Source: Paenibacillus phocaeensis
Lineage (GTDB): Bacteria; Bacillota; Bacilli; Paenibacillales; Paenibacillaceae
DNA length: 64,000 nucleotides
NCBI RefSeq assembly: GCF_900021165.1
Contig: NZ_FCOQ01000008.1
Span: 62,001 to 126,000 of the forward strand
Direction of reading: 5' to 3'
The notes beneath the pieces were generated by a model. It was given only the letters and a program-made list of their open reading frames with translations. It ran no database searches and was not told the origin of the DNA. The position numbers and the translations under genes are program-made. This document shows, piece after piece, positions 44,411 through 52,393 of the stretch (the stretch's first letter is position 1; each line of letters begins with the position of its first letter).

Positions 44411-45169
44411 CTAAACCACCTCCAGAAAATAATCTCGTTTATTGATAAATCCTTTCTCGAATAACGCCATTCGTACTGCCTGCGATGCAAGCTCCGGCGT
44501 GTTGTTCGTGCTGCTCAAATGGGTCAGGTAAATCCGTTCTCCGCTGCCTTTGACCAGCTTCTGCAGCGCTGCCGCCGTTTGCTCGTTGCTCAGGTGACCT
44601 CGGTGCGGGTCGGCGATCCGGTCCTTGAGGTAATCATCATAAGGACCATTAAGCAGCATGTCAGAGTCATGGTTTGCCTCGATGATGTAGATGTTGCCTT
44701 CCATCATCTCCAGCATGTCGTCATCGATGTGACCTGTATCAAATACCACGCACGCGCGGTTCCCAATGTCGTCCTCCACCGCGTACCCGACCGGCTCGTA
44801 GGTGTTGTGATAGGTCCGAAAGGGGCGGACCGTCAGTTCACCAATCCGAACGGGCTCGTACTTGCCCCAGCGCGTTTCCAGCACCCGGCGCAGCTCATCA
44901 TCCACACCGGAGATACCTTTCCATTCGCCATCCGTGGCCCAGACCGGGATGCGGTACTTCTTAGCCAGTGTCAGTCCGCGGATATGATCGCCGTGAGCGT
45001 GGGTGATAAAGACGGCCTGAATATCCGTCGCGGCGTTGATACCCCGGGCCAGTAGCCGCTTTTCCAGGTCTCGCTTCCATTTGCCAGCGTCGATCAGGAT
45101 GCCGGTTCCGCCGCTTTGAAGGTGAATGCAGTTGCCTGATGACCCTGTCGCGAGGATCTCGACTTTCAT
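44411..45169 (-). CDS. Phage MBL-fold hydrolase (YycJ-like)
   Basis: The 252-residue protein has the complete MBL metal site: ITHAHGDHIRGL, RTYHNTYEPVGY, VVFDTGHIDDDM and HRGHLSNEQTA. The pattern MKVEILATGSSGNCIHLQSG is that of YycJ/WalJ proteins, which act as 5'-3' exonucleases in some bacteria. It lies two genes from RecT, so it could be the exonuclease that makes the 3' tails for annealing. This role is inferred. Confidence 0.82.
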   Translation of the reverse strand: MKVEILATGSSGNCIHLQSGGTGILIDAGKWKRDLEKRLLARGINAATDIQAVFITHAHGDHIRGLTLAKKYRIPVWATDGEWKGISGVDDELRRVLETRWGKYEPVRIGELTVRPFRTYHNTYEPVGYAVEDDIGNRACVVFDTGHIDDDMLEMMEGNIYIIEANHDSDMLLNGPYDDYLKDRIADPHRGHLSNEQTAAALQKLVKGSGERIYLTHLSSTNNTPELASQAVRMALFEKGFINKRDYFLEVV

Positions 45170-45390
45170 ATCGCTCTCCCCCTCTTGATTCGTTCCTGCC
45201 AGCTTCGGTCAAATTCGCATCCCTTTGCCGGCCATTCGTAATACCTGCGGCCCAGCACAAAGGAGACAAACAGATCAGTTTCGGCCTCGTAATACACTCC
45301 GTTCAGCACTTCCCCGGCCGGATCAGGAGACGCATTAAGATCAGCACCGCCAAATAGGTCTAGTTGTTCAACCTCACAGCGGGAGTTCAT
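45166..45390 (-). CDS. Small phage protein, 74 aa
   Basis: It starts MNSRCEVEQLDLFGGADLNA at 45390 and overlaps the RecT gene by 17 nt and the MBL gene by 4 nt. The segment QLDLFGG close to the N-terminus looks like a clamp-binding motif (QLxLF), which would fit with the phage sliding clamp. The remainder (VLNGVYYEAETDLFVSFVLG) is beta-rich. Confidence 0.6.
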   Translation of the reverse strand: MNSRCEVEQLDLFGGADLNASPDPAGEVLNGVYYEAETDLFVSFVLGRRYYEWPAKGCEFDRSWQERIKRGRAI

Positions 45391-46309
45391 CTTGCTCAGC
45401 CTGCAGCTTCTCGGCAATATGGAGGTCCATCACCTTCAGGAGAGCCTTCACTTCTTCAAGCGTCGGCGTTTCGCTTTTGAATTTGCCGTACTGGTCGGTG
45501 TATTCTTGCATAGCTTCAGGCGTTGTGATCCCCAATGCGACAAAGTTCTTTTTCATCTGGACCTTGCATTTTTTCAGTTCAGCTTCATCGTCTGGATTCG
45601 CCGCATTCTCTGGTTCAGCGGGAGGCGGCGTTTTAGTGACTGCTGCAGTAGCGTTCGCTTCAGCGGTGATATCGCGGCGCTGTGGTTCCGATTCATTCAA
45701 CGTGGAACCATTTCCGGGAACTTCATCCTCGTTGATGTCAATTCCAAATTGACCCTTCAAAGCCCGCTTCGCTACGTGCTTTTTGAACATGTCGGCCGTG
45801 TACTTGGTCCACATCGTCTTTTGGTTCTGAATTGGGCTATTTAAGAAGTGTTCGACTTCGCTCCAGTCCATCAGCACGGTGAATGGAGGGAAACCTTTAC
45901 GGTACGCGATCGCATATGCCCCGATAATTTTCCCGCGCGGAAAACCTATTTCATGTTCCACGATGGTCCATTCATCTTCACGCTCGCCTGTTTTTTCGTT
46001 ATATACCGTGGACTTTTTGGCTTTGAACGTGTCGTTCTCGCATACTACCTGGGCGTCATACCCACCGTATCCTTCGTGCTGTTTAGCGAGGTAAGCAACA
46101 CCCTCGATTCCGATCTGGAGCGACATCTTGCCTTGGTAAACGATGGCGTAAATATGGTTTAAAAACGGATTGAGTCCAGAAGCATATGCTGTTCGTAAGA
46201 ACAACTGGAACTGTGAATCAGTAGTCCCTACCGCGAGGGTGTTCTTCATCGTTTCAATGTCTTCAACGCTCCAGTTTCCGACGGTTGCTAATTGATTGGT
46301 ACCTGCCAT
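45374..46309 (-). CDS. RecT/Bet-type single-strand annealing protein
   Basis: The 311-residue protein fits the Bet family: DIETMKNTLAVGTTDSQFQL, FLRTAYASGLNPFLNHIYAI, QGKMSLQIGIEGVAYLAKQ and MFKKHVAKRALKGQFGID. It anneals complementary DNA strands during phage recombination. The C-terminus ends QAEQDELPL, an acidic tip like those binding SSB. No lambda Exo/YqaJ-type nuclease is encoded next to it. Confidence 0.9.
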   Translation of the reverse strand: MAGTNQLATVGNWSVEDIETMKNTLAVGTTDSQFQLFLRTAYASGLNPFLNHIYAIVYQGKMSLQIGIEGVAYLAKQHEGYGGYDAQVVCENDTFKAKKSTVYNEKTGEREDEWTIVEHEIGFPRGKIIGAYAIAYRKGFPPFTVLMDWSEVEHFLNSPIQNQKTMWTKYTADMFKKHVAKRALKGQFGIDINEDEVPGNGSTLNESEPQRRDITAEANATAAVTKTPPPAEPENAANPDDEAELKKCKVQMKKNFVALGITTPEAMQEYTDQYGKFKSETPTLEEVKALLKVMDLHIAEKLQAEQDELPL

Positions 46310-46323
46310 ATGGTTTCGTCCTC

Positions 46324-46476
46324 CTAAAGGAAAAGAGTTTTAGTTGTATTCGTGAAACGGTGGACCAGCTCAAGCCGATCATCGAGTGCCTTGAAAACGA
46401 GCCAGTTATCGGGATTAAAACCTGCTTCTCTAATGATTATTTTCTGGCGCCTGGTTGGGTTCTTTCCATTCTTCAT
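46324..46476 (-). CDS. DUF6906-like small phage protein, 50 aa
   Basis: The ATG at 46476 follows AGGGGTG. It reads MKNGKNPTRRQKIIIREAGF, then NPDNWLVFKALDDRLELVHR. I recall this pattern (xNGKxPTRxQK...NPxNWLVxK) as a small conserved phage family of unknown role. It lies between the RecT and ATPase genes. Confidence 0.75.
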   Translation of the reverse strand: MKNGKNPTRRQKIIIREAGFNPDNWLVFKALDDRLELVHRFTNTTKTLFL

Positions 46477-46481
46477 GGTGT

Positions 46482-46727
46482 TCACCCCTGCGAGTAGAAC
46501 TTTTTAACAGGTGTTCCGTTCGCCTTTGCCAGGTCCTTACGTTCGCGCCGGGAAAGGATCGGCCCATGGAACTCTTCTTTGATAGCAGTTGCGGCAACCG
46601 ACGGGCCTAAGCTACCGGGCTTGTACGCCTTATCCCGCTTCGCCTCCTGTTTGAACTGACGAAACACTTTTTGCTGCACATGCAGTCTAGCTGCTGTAAT
46701 TTGCTTTTCAATGGATTTATTCATCAT
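46482..46727 (-). CDS. Small basic phage protein, 81 aa
   Basis: The start (46727 or 46724) follows GGAGG by 9 nt and overlaps the ATPase stop. The product, MMNKSIEKQITAARLHVQQK and on, is basic and helical. The longer open frame on this strand is shadow of the ATPase gene. Unknown function. Confidence 0.6.
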   Translation of the reverse strand: MMNKSIEKQITAARLHVQQKVFRQFKQEAKRDKAYKPGSLGPSVAATAIKEEFHGPILSRRERKDLAKANGTPVKKFYSQG

Positions 46728-48303
46728 GGGATAGGTCCTCCGTTTCGATTGTGAGATTTTGATTTTCAACCGCACGGGCCGTGATAAGTTGCCCGTATAC
46801 AGCCACTCTGCCGGTGTACTCCCCGATTCCATCAATGAAGGTCGGAACAATCAGACCGGATTGCTTGTACAACACTTCCGTGAGCTCCAGACCAGCAGCG
46901 ATCTTCTCACCGGTTGAGAGAGTTGCGTAATCCTTGCCGTCCATTTGGATCGAAAAGTCCGGCTCGTACTCGCCCGTGGTTTTGACATATTTGAAAAGCC
47001 GAATTTTTAGCCGATCGAATAGAGACTGAACTTTCTCAGCTTGTAGTTCGGCCTCCTTGGCCCGGTACGCCTTGATCGCGTCCAGGATAAAGATGGATTC
47101 CTTGAGGGCTGCCAGTGTTTCGTCCTCGGCCTTCTTCGCTGCTTCGACTTCTGCCTTGAGACCTTGTCGGGATTTGTCTGCGCGGATCATATCCTCCAGA
47201 GCATCCCGCTTCCGTTCAAGCTCACGCATACTCTCCCATAGTTCGGAGACGTCAACCGGTTCGATGGCGACCAACTGTCCCTCAAGTTCCTTACGTTTAG
47301 CGACCAGTTCCGCATGCTCAGCTCGCAGTTCTTCTTTGCGTTTCTCCTTGGCGTCGGTTGCCGCTTGGCGGGCTACGTCATCAAACGGACGCCGACAAGT
47401 CGGGCAAGCTTCATTGATCGGCTCGTTATAAACTTTCATATAACGGTCTTTTGCAGATTCTACTTCCTTCTGGGCCGCCATAAGTTCTGCCTGAAGCTCA
47501 GCACGTTTGTCATTGATCCCCTTCGCTCCTTCGATCTGCTTGTTAATCTGCTGAATTTGATCTAGCAGCGATTTTGATTCAGTATTTGCGGCCTCAATGT
47601 CATCCGGCGCCTCCGGCAGGCGGTCAAGTTGTTCGCGAAGCGTTTTGGTACGGCTCTGATCGGCGATAAGTTGCTTTTCGAGCTTTGATTTCAAGCCGCC
47701 GGTGCCACCATGGATTTTTTGGAGATCGTCAAGCGAGTGTTTTTTTGTCAGCTCGTCCAGTTTCGCCGCGGCTGGGTTGAGTGGGATGTCCTTCTGCTTC
47801 TGTTCCAGATTCGTCCGGCTCATTTCGGCCAATACTTCGGACTTTGCCGGCGGAGTAGAATACTTGAGAATTTGTTCCCGTTGTTTAGTCCAGTGCTGGG
47901 TGAAAAAATAACCCGGGTTATAAAGTGATAGGAACGTTTCTTTTTCAAACAAATCGGCCACTGCAGCCTCGAACTCTTTTGCCTTAGTCGGGACATCGTT
48001 AATGTAAAAATGATTGGTGCCCTTCTCGTTGATCTCCCGGGCGATTGTCATTTCGACACCGTCCACTGTTAGATTCAACTCCGCATATACTCGGTTAAAC
48101 TCATAGGTGGTTGGGGCTGGATTAAACCGATTCCCCCAGATATCAGTGCCGAAGAAGATCCAAGCTGGAGCTTCCCCGAAGGTCGTCTTGCCTTCACCGT
48201 TTTTACCGGACAGCCGAGTGATATCGCCATATTGTTCTTTCAGCTCCCGGATCCCGGCGAAGTTTTGAAGTTCAAGCCGGATGAATCTAATTTGCTTTGC
48301 CAT
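46717..48303 (-). CDS. Rad50/SbcC-like ATPase with zinc hook
   Basis: The 528-residue protein has Walker A GKNGEGKTT at 33-41, a long coiled coil interrupted by the hook CPTC near residue 300 (NEACPTCRRPFDD), ABC signature LSTGEKIAAGLEL and a degenerate Walker B IVPTFIDGIGEYTG. It belongs to short SMC-like ATPases of phages used in recombination or repair. No SbcD-like nuclease is encoded nearby; the MBL protein is the only nuclease candidate in the operon. Confidence 0.85.
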   Translation of the reverse strand: MAKQIRFIRLELQNFAGIRELKEQYGDITRLSGKNGEGKTTFGEAPAWIFFGTDIWGNRFNPAPTTYEFNRVYAELNLTVDGVEMTIAREINEKGTNHFYINDVPTKAKEFEAAVADLFEKETFLSLYNPGYFFTQHWTKQREQILKYSTPPAKSEVLAEMSRTNLEQKQKDIPLNPAAAKLDELTKKHSLDDLQKIHGGTGGLKSKLEKQLIADQSRTKTLREQLDRLPEAPDDIEAANTESKSLLDQIQQINKQIEGAKGINDKRAELQAELMAAQKEVESAKDRYMKVYNEPINEACPTCRRPFDDVARQAATDAKEKRKEELRAEHAELVAKRKELEGQLVAIEPVDVSELWESMRELERKRDALEDMIRADKSRQGLKAEVEAAKKAEDETLAALKESIFILDAIKAYRAKEAELQAEKVQSLFDRLKIRLFKYVKTTGEYEPDFSIQMDGKDYATLSTGEKIAAGLELTEVLYKQSGLIVPTFIDGIGEYTGRVAVYGQLITARAVENQNLTIETEDLSHDE

Positions 48304-48361
48304 TTGCTATCCTCGCTTTCCGTGATATATTGGTCTTGGGTATTTTCTTATTGATCCGCTC

Positions 48362-48583
48362 CTACAGGGCGGCTTTTTTTCTGTCTACCTTTACGCCGTA
48401 TTTTTGTTCGAGCTTTTCCAGCTCGCTGATCAGGTGTGCCCGGATCTCCGGGTTTTCCTCGGTTTGCAACCAGTCCAGAACGAATAGGTAGTTGTTAAGG
48501 TCAATCCGGACAACAGTCGGCTGCCGCTCGTAAATGCTCTTTATGAGAGCGGTTGGTATTTGTGGTGTTTCGAGCATCGGCAT
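48362..48583 (-). CDS. Small phage protein, 73 aa
   Basis: It reads MPMLETPQIPTALIKSIYER then QPTVVRIDLNNYLFVLDWLQ and ends in a helix. Start could be the ATG at 48583 or 48577. It lies 4 bases after the next gene upstream. Unknown function. Confidence 0.55.
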   Translation of the reverse strand: MPMLETPQIPTALIKSIYERQPTVVRIDLNNYLFVLDWLQTEENPEIRAHLISELEKLEQKYGVKVDRKKAAL

Positions 48584-48587
48584 CCTC

Positions 48588-48848
48588 CTACAACTCCGCG
48601 AGCTCTTGTTCGAGCAGCTTGATCTCTTCTTCGATTTCTTTCAGGATTGCTGCCTTTGCCTTTTCAAAGAGTCGCTGATGGACCTGACTACTAATCTGAG
48701 GGCCGTTGTGATGGTGGTTGCAAATTTGGATGTAAGACGACTTGCCTTCGCTATATTCAAGGAAGTGCTTCAATTCCTTGATTTTCCCCTTCAATTCCCG
48801 GGCTTTATCAACCCGCTCACCCATGTATTGCAGCGTTTGATCATCCAT
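48588..48848 (-). CDS. Small phage coiled-coil protein, 86 aa
   Basis: Sequence MDDQTLQYMGERVDKARELK and IKLLEQELAEL show two helices around a short His-rich turn (CNHHHNGPQ). Unknown function; part of the early operon. Confidence 0.55.
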   Translation of the reverse strand: MDDQTLQYMGERVDKARELKGKIKELKHFLEYSEGKSSYIQICNHHHNGPQISSQVHQRLFEKAKAAILKEIEEEIKLLEQELAEL

Positions 48849-48925
48849 GCCTTTCCCTCGCTTTCGCTTGATTTTCAGGCTCGAAAACCCGATTTGGGCA
48901 AAAAAATAAATAGGCTTAGCGAAAA

Positions 48926-49042
48926 TCAGTCATTTTCGCAGTCCTCGCAGAGTCGTGGATAACCCAGCTCTTCGCCGTCGATCATCATCCCGCAGCACTC
49001 ACAAAGCAGACCATCAAGCACCATTTCAGCAGCTTCTCCCAT
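48926..49042 (-). CDS. Small zinc-binding protein, 38 aa
   Basis: ATG at 49042; AAGGAGGTGAGGAAGG upstream. The product has Cys pairs CECCGMMIDG and CEDCEND, enough for one zinc. Its conserved shape (GEELGYPRLCEDC) is common in phages of this group. It overlaps the gene upstream by 17 nt in another frame. Confidence 0.65.
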   Translation of the reverse strand: MGEAAEMVLDGLLCECCGMMIDGEELGYPRLCEDCEND

Positions 49043-49187
49043 CGCCTTCCTCACCTCCTTTCAAGTCCTGCTCAAGCTGCTCGTCGCGCTCCCGCTTGTA
49101 GGCGGCCAGTTCGTCCTCCTGCGGCGTACGGCGCCCCTGCTCGCCATATAGCTGCTGAGAGAAACGGTCAAGGTCTACGCCAGCCAT
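49026..49187 (-). CDS. Small phage protein, 53 aa
   Basis: It starts MAGVDLDRFSQQLYGEQGRR and is highly charged. Its ATG overlaps the end of the gene upstream (CCATGGCTGGCGTAG) and its end overlaps the zinc-binding mini-gene. The chain of overlaps supports that it is real. Confidence 0.5.
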   Translation of the reverse strand: MAGVDLDRFSQQLYGEQGRRTPQEDELAAYKRERDEQLEQDLKGGEEGDGRSC

Positions 49188-49306
49188 GGGACCCACACCC
49201 CACGCTGCACCCGGCCCACGAAATCCTCAAACGTGATGCCGTAGCGTACATGGATTTTGAAATACTCGAAGTAGACGCCAAGCTTTTCCACTGGATCATC
49301 CGGCAT
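49175..49306 (-). CDS. Small phage protein, 43 aa
   Basis: It reads MPDDPVEKLGVYFEYFKIHV then RYGITFEDFVGRVQRG. GGAGG lies about 8 nt upstream of the ATG at 49306. Overlaps the next gene by 13 nt. Unknown function. Confidence 0.5.
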   Translation of the reverse strand: MPDDPVEKLGVYFEYFKIHVRYGITFEDFVGRVQRGVWVPWLA

Positions 49307-49466
49307 GTGCTACATCCTCCCCCCATGAGCCGGTCAGTAGCCGACGATACCTCCGATACTGCCCGCGAGCGTGTAAGGCGATAAGCGGCCTGCCGCAAAC
49401 CTTCATACGTGACTCCAAATCCAGAAAGAAGGCCATTAGCTCACGCAACTGCTGCTGGGTTTTCAC
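49296..49466 (-). CDS. Small phage protein, 56 aa
   Basis: The GTG at 49466 has GGAGGCGAAG upstream, inside the end of the gene before it. The product VKTQQQLRELMAFFLDLESR continues into a basic region (HARGQYRRYRRLL). The longer frame above is shadow. Unknown function. Confidence 0.5.
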   Translation of the reverse strand: MKTQQQLRELMAFFLDLESRMKVCGRPLIALHARGQYRRYRRLLTGSWGEDVAHAG

Positions 49467-49705
49467 GTGTACTTCGCCTCCATCTCGTCGAGCTTCGCGG
49501 CAAAGTGCTGGACCAAGTCCATGTTGCCAACGACCTGCCCCGCGTATGCCGCTTCTTTGTAGCCGTCGATCTTGTGGACCAAATCGGTGTTTATCCGTAA
49601 GCAATGCATCATCTCGCTTGCCTCAAAAACGTTCAACGTCCCATCCTGCATTTTTCTAAACAATTCAGCCATCCGGCGGTGCACCGGGTGGATCATAATT
49701 GGCAT
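49463..49705 (-). CDS. Small helical phage protein, 80 aa
   Basis: It reads MPIMIHPVHRRMAELFRKMQ then DGTLNVFEASEMMHCLRIN. The HxRMAEL...EASEMxHCLxxN pattern is one I recall from small conserved proteins of Paenibacillus-type phages. Unknown function. The next gene starts within its stop. Confidence 0.6.
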   Translation of the reverse strand: MPIMIHPVHRRMAELFRKMQDGTLNVFEASEMMHCLRINTDLVHKIDGYKEAAYAGQVVGNMDLVQHFAAKLDEMEAKYT

Positions 49706-49764
49706 GTGGTCACGCCCTTTCGTTTGGTTTTGATTCGTTTTCAGTTTTCAAAGAGCAAAGAGAA

Positions 49765-50079
49765 TCACTGAACGAGTCCGTCTCTGGATATTTCAATCGT
49801 TTTCGCCTCTAGAAAGTCCAAGAATTCCTCTTCCAGACCTTTGTGCTCGATAAACATGAGACCTGCCATTTTGGCGATGTCGTCGGCGTATATGTCCTCC
49901 ATATCGCCCTCAACCACTTCGAGCCGCCGAGACAAATTAGTCAAGATTCTGTTCTGATGCTCAACAAAGTCGGTAACGATCTTTTTGAATCTGTCTACGT
50001 CTGCTTGCGTTGCCAGAGAACCAGGTTTCAGTGCTTGTAATGCTTCCAGCAGCGGGATAACTTGCGACTTTTCGCTCAT
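49765..50079 (-). CDS. Phage protein, 104 aa
   Basis: The ATG at 50079 follows GGAGGAG. The product is acidic and helical (VDRFKKIVTDFVEHQNRILT, NLSRRLEVVEGDMEDIYADD). No family recognised. It lies 15 bases after the antirepressor gene. Confidence 0.6.
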   Translation of the reverse strand: MSEKSQVIPLLEALQALKPGSLATQADVDRFKKIVTDFVEHQNRILTNLSRRLEVVEGDMEDIYADDIAKMAGLMFIEHKGLEEEFLDFLEAKTIEISRDGLVQ

Positions 50080-50094
50080 AATCACTCCTCCCCC

Positions 50095-50868
50095 TTACAC
50101 TTGCTGTACAGGCTGTGAAAGAAATTTATTGATGAAATACAGTTGCCCTTTGCCAGTTACCTTCGGCGTCTTGTTCACTGTCACATGGCCGTCAGAATGG
50201 CTGATACAGGTTTCTTTGATCTCGAACAACCCCAACTCCATCGACCGCTGTGTGGGCATGTTGTAATCTGTACCGCGTCGGCTGATCAAATAGCCGTTTT
50301 CTCTCATCCAAGCGAATAATCTGTTCTGCCCCATATCAACACCGTTTTGTTTGATCAGTTTGGCGAGCTCCCCAACAAGAATACTGTTCTTACTTGCTGT
50401 CACCGATTTTGCAAAGAGTACTAGCGGTCGGTCAGATTCGACTTTTTGGACCAACTTATCCCGCTCCTCATTTGCTTGCTTGAGGCGTTGAGCCAAATCG
50501 ATGATTGTGTCTGGATTAAGGAGTACCTCCTCGATTTTTGCAGGCGTCATGTAGGCGCCATGCTGTCTGATCGCTGGGAGTACTTCCGACGTGACCCATT
50601 TTCGAAACGCACGTGCTTCCGGTTTGCGACTTTCAAGAATCACGTCGTACAGGCCGTCTTCGTTGATGATGGTGGTTTGTTGTACGCCTCCTGCTGTTTG
50701 AAGGGGGTAAGTTGAACTTACATCCTCTGGCAGTCGATCCTTTACCATGCGCGGATTGCTCAATTCAAGAACCTGGCATACATCTTTCAGTACGAACCAT
50801 GGTTCGCCGTTTTTCTCAATTGTTCGAATCTGTGCGCCGTTGAAATTGAAAATTTGCGGTTTGTTCAT
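50095..50868 (-). CDS. Phage antirepressor (BRO-N + KilAC)
   Basis: The 257-residue protein has the BRO-N domain (FNFNGAQIRTIEKNGEPWFV, KDVCQVLEL, NEDGLYDVILESRKPEARAF, KWVTSEVLPAIRQHGAYMT) and a C-terminal KilAC domain (ILVGELAKLIKQNGVDMGQN, then RLFAWMRENGYLI). Such proteins inactivate repressors or alter the lytic decision. It is the second gene of the early operon after the Cro-like gene. Confidence 0.92.
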   Translation of the reverse strand: MNKPQIFNFNGAQIRTIEKNGEPWFVLKDVCQVLELSNPRMVKDRLPEDVSSTYPLQTAGGVQQTTIINEDGLYDVILESRKPEARAFRKWVTSEVLPAIRQHGAYMTPAKIEEVLLNPDTIIDLAQRLKQANEERDKLVQKVESDRPLVLFAKSVTASKNSILVGELAKLIKQNGVDMGQNRLFAWMRENGYLISRRGTDYNMPTQRSMELGLFEIKETCISHSDGHVTVNKTPKVTGKGQLYFINKFLSQPVQQV

Positions 50869-50897
50869 TTGCTCCCATCCCCTTTCTCGCTTTGCCT

Positions 50898-51176
50898 CTA
50901 AGGTGCATATACATTTGTTTGCGCGTTCTTGCTTACCGAATCAGAACATTCTTTGCGATTATCTTGTAAATTCTGTGCAACATCGGTGTCAAAAAAAATT
51001 TCCCGTACATCACGATTGAAAACTTTGGCAATCCTAATAGATACCTCTACTGAGGTGCTGGCCCCATTCTCGATTGCAGAAATCGTTGCGCGTGATACGC
51101 CAACCTTTTCGGCTAGCTCATCTTGTGTCCAATCAAATTCCTGACTTCTTCGCAAATATCTAACTATATTTTTCAT
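50898..51176 (-). CDS. Cro-like XRE-family regulator
   Basis: The 92-residue protein has a standard HTH_3 domain (WTQDELAEKVGVSRATISAI, ENGAST) followed by a variable tail. It is the first gene of the leftward early operon and divergent from the repressor gene, the classical place of cro. GAGGTGA lies 9 nt before the ATG. One of the 18-bp operators lies inside its coding region (50965-50982). Confidence 0.88.
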   Translation of the reverse strand: MKNIVRYLRRSQEFDWTQDELAEKVGVSRATISAIENGASTSVEVSIRIAKVFNRDVREIFFDTDVAQNLQDNRKECSDSVSKNAQTNVYAP

Positions 51177-51198
51177 ATCGTTTGTTCACCTCACTTTC

Positions 51199-51318
51199 TG
51201 TTGTACACAGTTTACATCCGTTTGGCGTCAATGTATAGTCTGTGCAACAACTTTTTTTTATGGTACAATTGACTTTTTGTAAGTTTTGTTTTACATTATT
51301 TGTTGTGCTTTGTTTACA
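51199..51318. promoter_or_regulatory. Lysogeny switch region with 18-bp operators
   Basis: Four operator-like 18-mers lie between the divergent genes, at 51199-51216 (minus orientation), 51232-51249 (TGTATAGTCTGTGCAACA), 51278-51295 (TGTAAGTTTTGTTTTACA) and 51301-51318 (minus). A fifth is at 50965-50982 (TGTAAATTCTGTGCAACA). The shared form is TGTAAA-N9-ACA with a weak dyad. The repressor promoter is TTGACT (51269-51274), 17 bp, TACATT (51292-51297), covered by the third operator. Confidence 0.75.
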
Positions 51319-51345
51319 TTTTGAAAAAGGGGGGTTTTCACTCAC

Positions 51346-52170
51346 ATGAGTAATGAACTCGGGAATTTTTTGAGACAACTCAGAGGAAAACGATCTTTAA
51401 GAGATATTGCTGATCTGACTGGACTTTCACATACATACATCTCAGATATTGAGAATGGTTACCGGAGAGGTACGAACAAACCGCTTAAGGTTTCCCCTGA
51501 AATCCTTAAAAAATTGTCTAAAGCCCTTGACACATCCTATGCTGAACTTATGGTTCTGGCCGGATACTGGGATAAAGACGACCCGGAAAACGAGATGTTA
51601 TCTGAGATTTATTCTGAAGAACGTAAGATGGAGAAAAAAATAACTGCTTTATTAAAGAAAATTGCTAATGACGAAAACCTCTTCCCATCTCGATACCACG
51701 AGGACATTTTCAAAATTTTTGGTGGATATGCTTCAGATAAAGAGGTATACGAACGCTCATCATTTGGGGATATAAATTCTTTTGACAAGTGGTATTCTGA
51801 TTACTTAAAACGGGATGAAGAAGACAAGTCTGTAGATGAGGAATGGGCTATTGAGGAGTTTAACAAATACTATAATTATCGAACTATTAAGCAAGGTATT
51901 GAGTCTTTGGACAGATTCATAATCATAAACAAAACGCTTGATGATTTCTGGGATGAACTTGTAGATTTTTGCCTGCGTCATAACATTGATTATCAGGATG
52001 ATCAAATAAGAGAAAGCTCCCCTCCATATTTGACTGGAAAAGAGCTTGACGAAATACCTATTGAGGAATTAGCCAATCACAACTTAACAAGAAAAGGCAA
52101 ACCGCTCACTGAGGAACAGAAGAAGAAACTTGCTCAGTTAATTCAGTCGGCTGCTGATCTTCTTGACTAG
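51346..52170 (+). CDS. CI-like phage repressor, XRE family, no S24 domain
   Basis: The 274-residue protein has an N-terminal HTH (SLRDIADLTGLSHTYISDIE, NGYRRG) and a long, acidic, helical C-terminal part without the Ala-Gly cleavage site or Ser/Lys dyad of S24 peptidases. It is encoded opposite to the Cro-like gene, so it is the likely repressor of lysogeny. Its DNA is clearly more AT-rich than the replication genes, which is usual for this kind of phage region. Without an S24 domain it cannot be cleaved via RecA like lambda CI. Confidence 0.8.
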   Translation: MSNELGNFLRQLRGKRSLRDIADLTGLSHTYISDIENGYRRGTNKPLKVSPEILKKLSKALDTSYAELMVLAGYWDKDDPENEMLSEIYSEERKMEKKITALLKKIANDENLFPSRYHEDIFKIFGGYASDKEVYERSSFGDINSFDKWYSDYLKRDEEDKSVDEEWAIEEFNKYYNYRTIKQGIESLDRFIIINKTLDDFWDELVDFCLRHNIDYQDDQIRESSPPYLTGKELDEIPIEELANHNLTRKGKPLTEEQKKKLAQLIQSAADLLD

Positions 52171-52270
52171 AAAGTTCATTCAAAAACTTTTCGGCTTCGG
52201 AGACATCAAGACCTCTTTGTTTTAATCGCTCTAAGAGTTCTTCAGTGCGGATAGTATAAATTGGTTTGAT
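52106..52270 (-). CDS. Small ORF with no canonical start, antisense to repressor 3' end
   Basis: The minus frame from the TGA at 52276 to the stop at 52106 reads IKPIYTIRTEELLERLKQRG, LDVSEAEKFLNELSSQEDQQ and ends in Val-Pro-Gln. It looks protein-like, yet has no ATG, GTG or TTG early on. An AGGGGG box lies 8 nt before an ATC codon (52270). It may start at ATC/ATT, or a frameshift may have removed the start. It overlaps the repressor gene by 65 nt. Confidence 0.35.
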   Translation of the reverse strand: MKPIYTIRTEELLERLKQRGLDVSEAEKFLNELSSQEDQQPTELTEQVSSSVPQ

Positions 52271-52347
52271 AGGTCATACCCCCTAGATGTAATATTTTTC
52301 CGAGTGAGATGTTAAGACGAGCATACCACATAATACGAACCGATTCC

Positions 52348-52361
52348 AGAACAAACGTTCG
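52348..52361. promoter_or_regulatory. LexA-like SOS box upstream of a small HTH gene
   Basis: AGAACAAACGTTCG contains GAAC-N4-GTTC and fits the Bacillus LexA consensus CGAACRNRYGTTYC at 12 of 14 positions. It lies 33 bases before the ATG at 52394. The same 12-mer core (CGAACGTTTGTT) recurs at 54450. Confidence 0.6.
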
Positions 52362-52393
52362 TAATTTTAACATAGTTTGGAAAGGAGTTTCCA

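Noticed and set aside
51160..51378. Minus-strand frame of 72 codons across the lysogeny switch
   Set aside because: It spans the divergent promoters and operators and overlaps the start of the repressor gene; no ribosome binding site.
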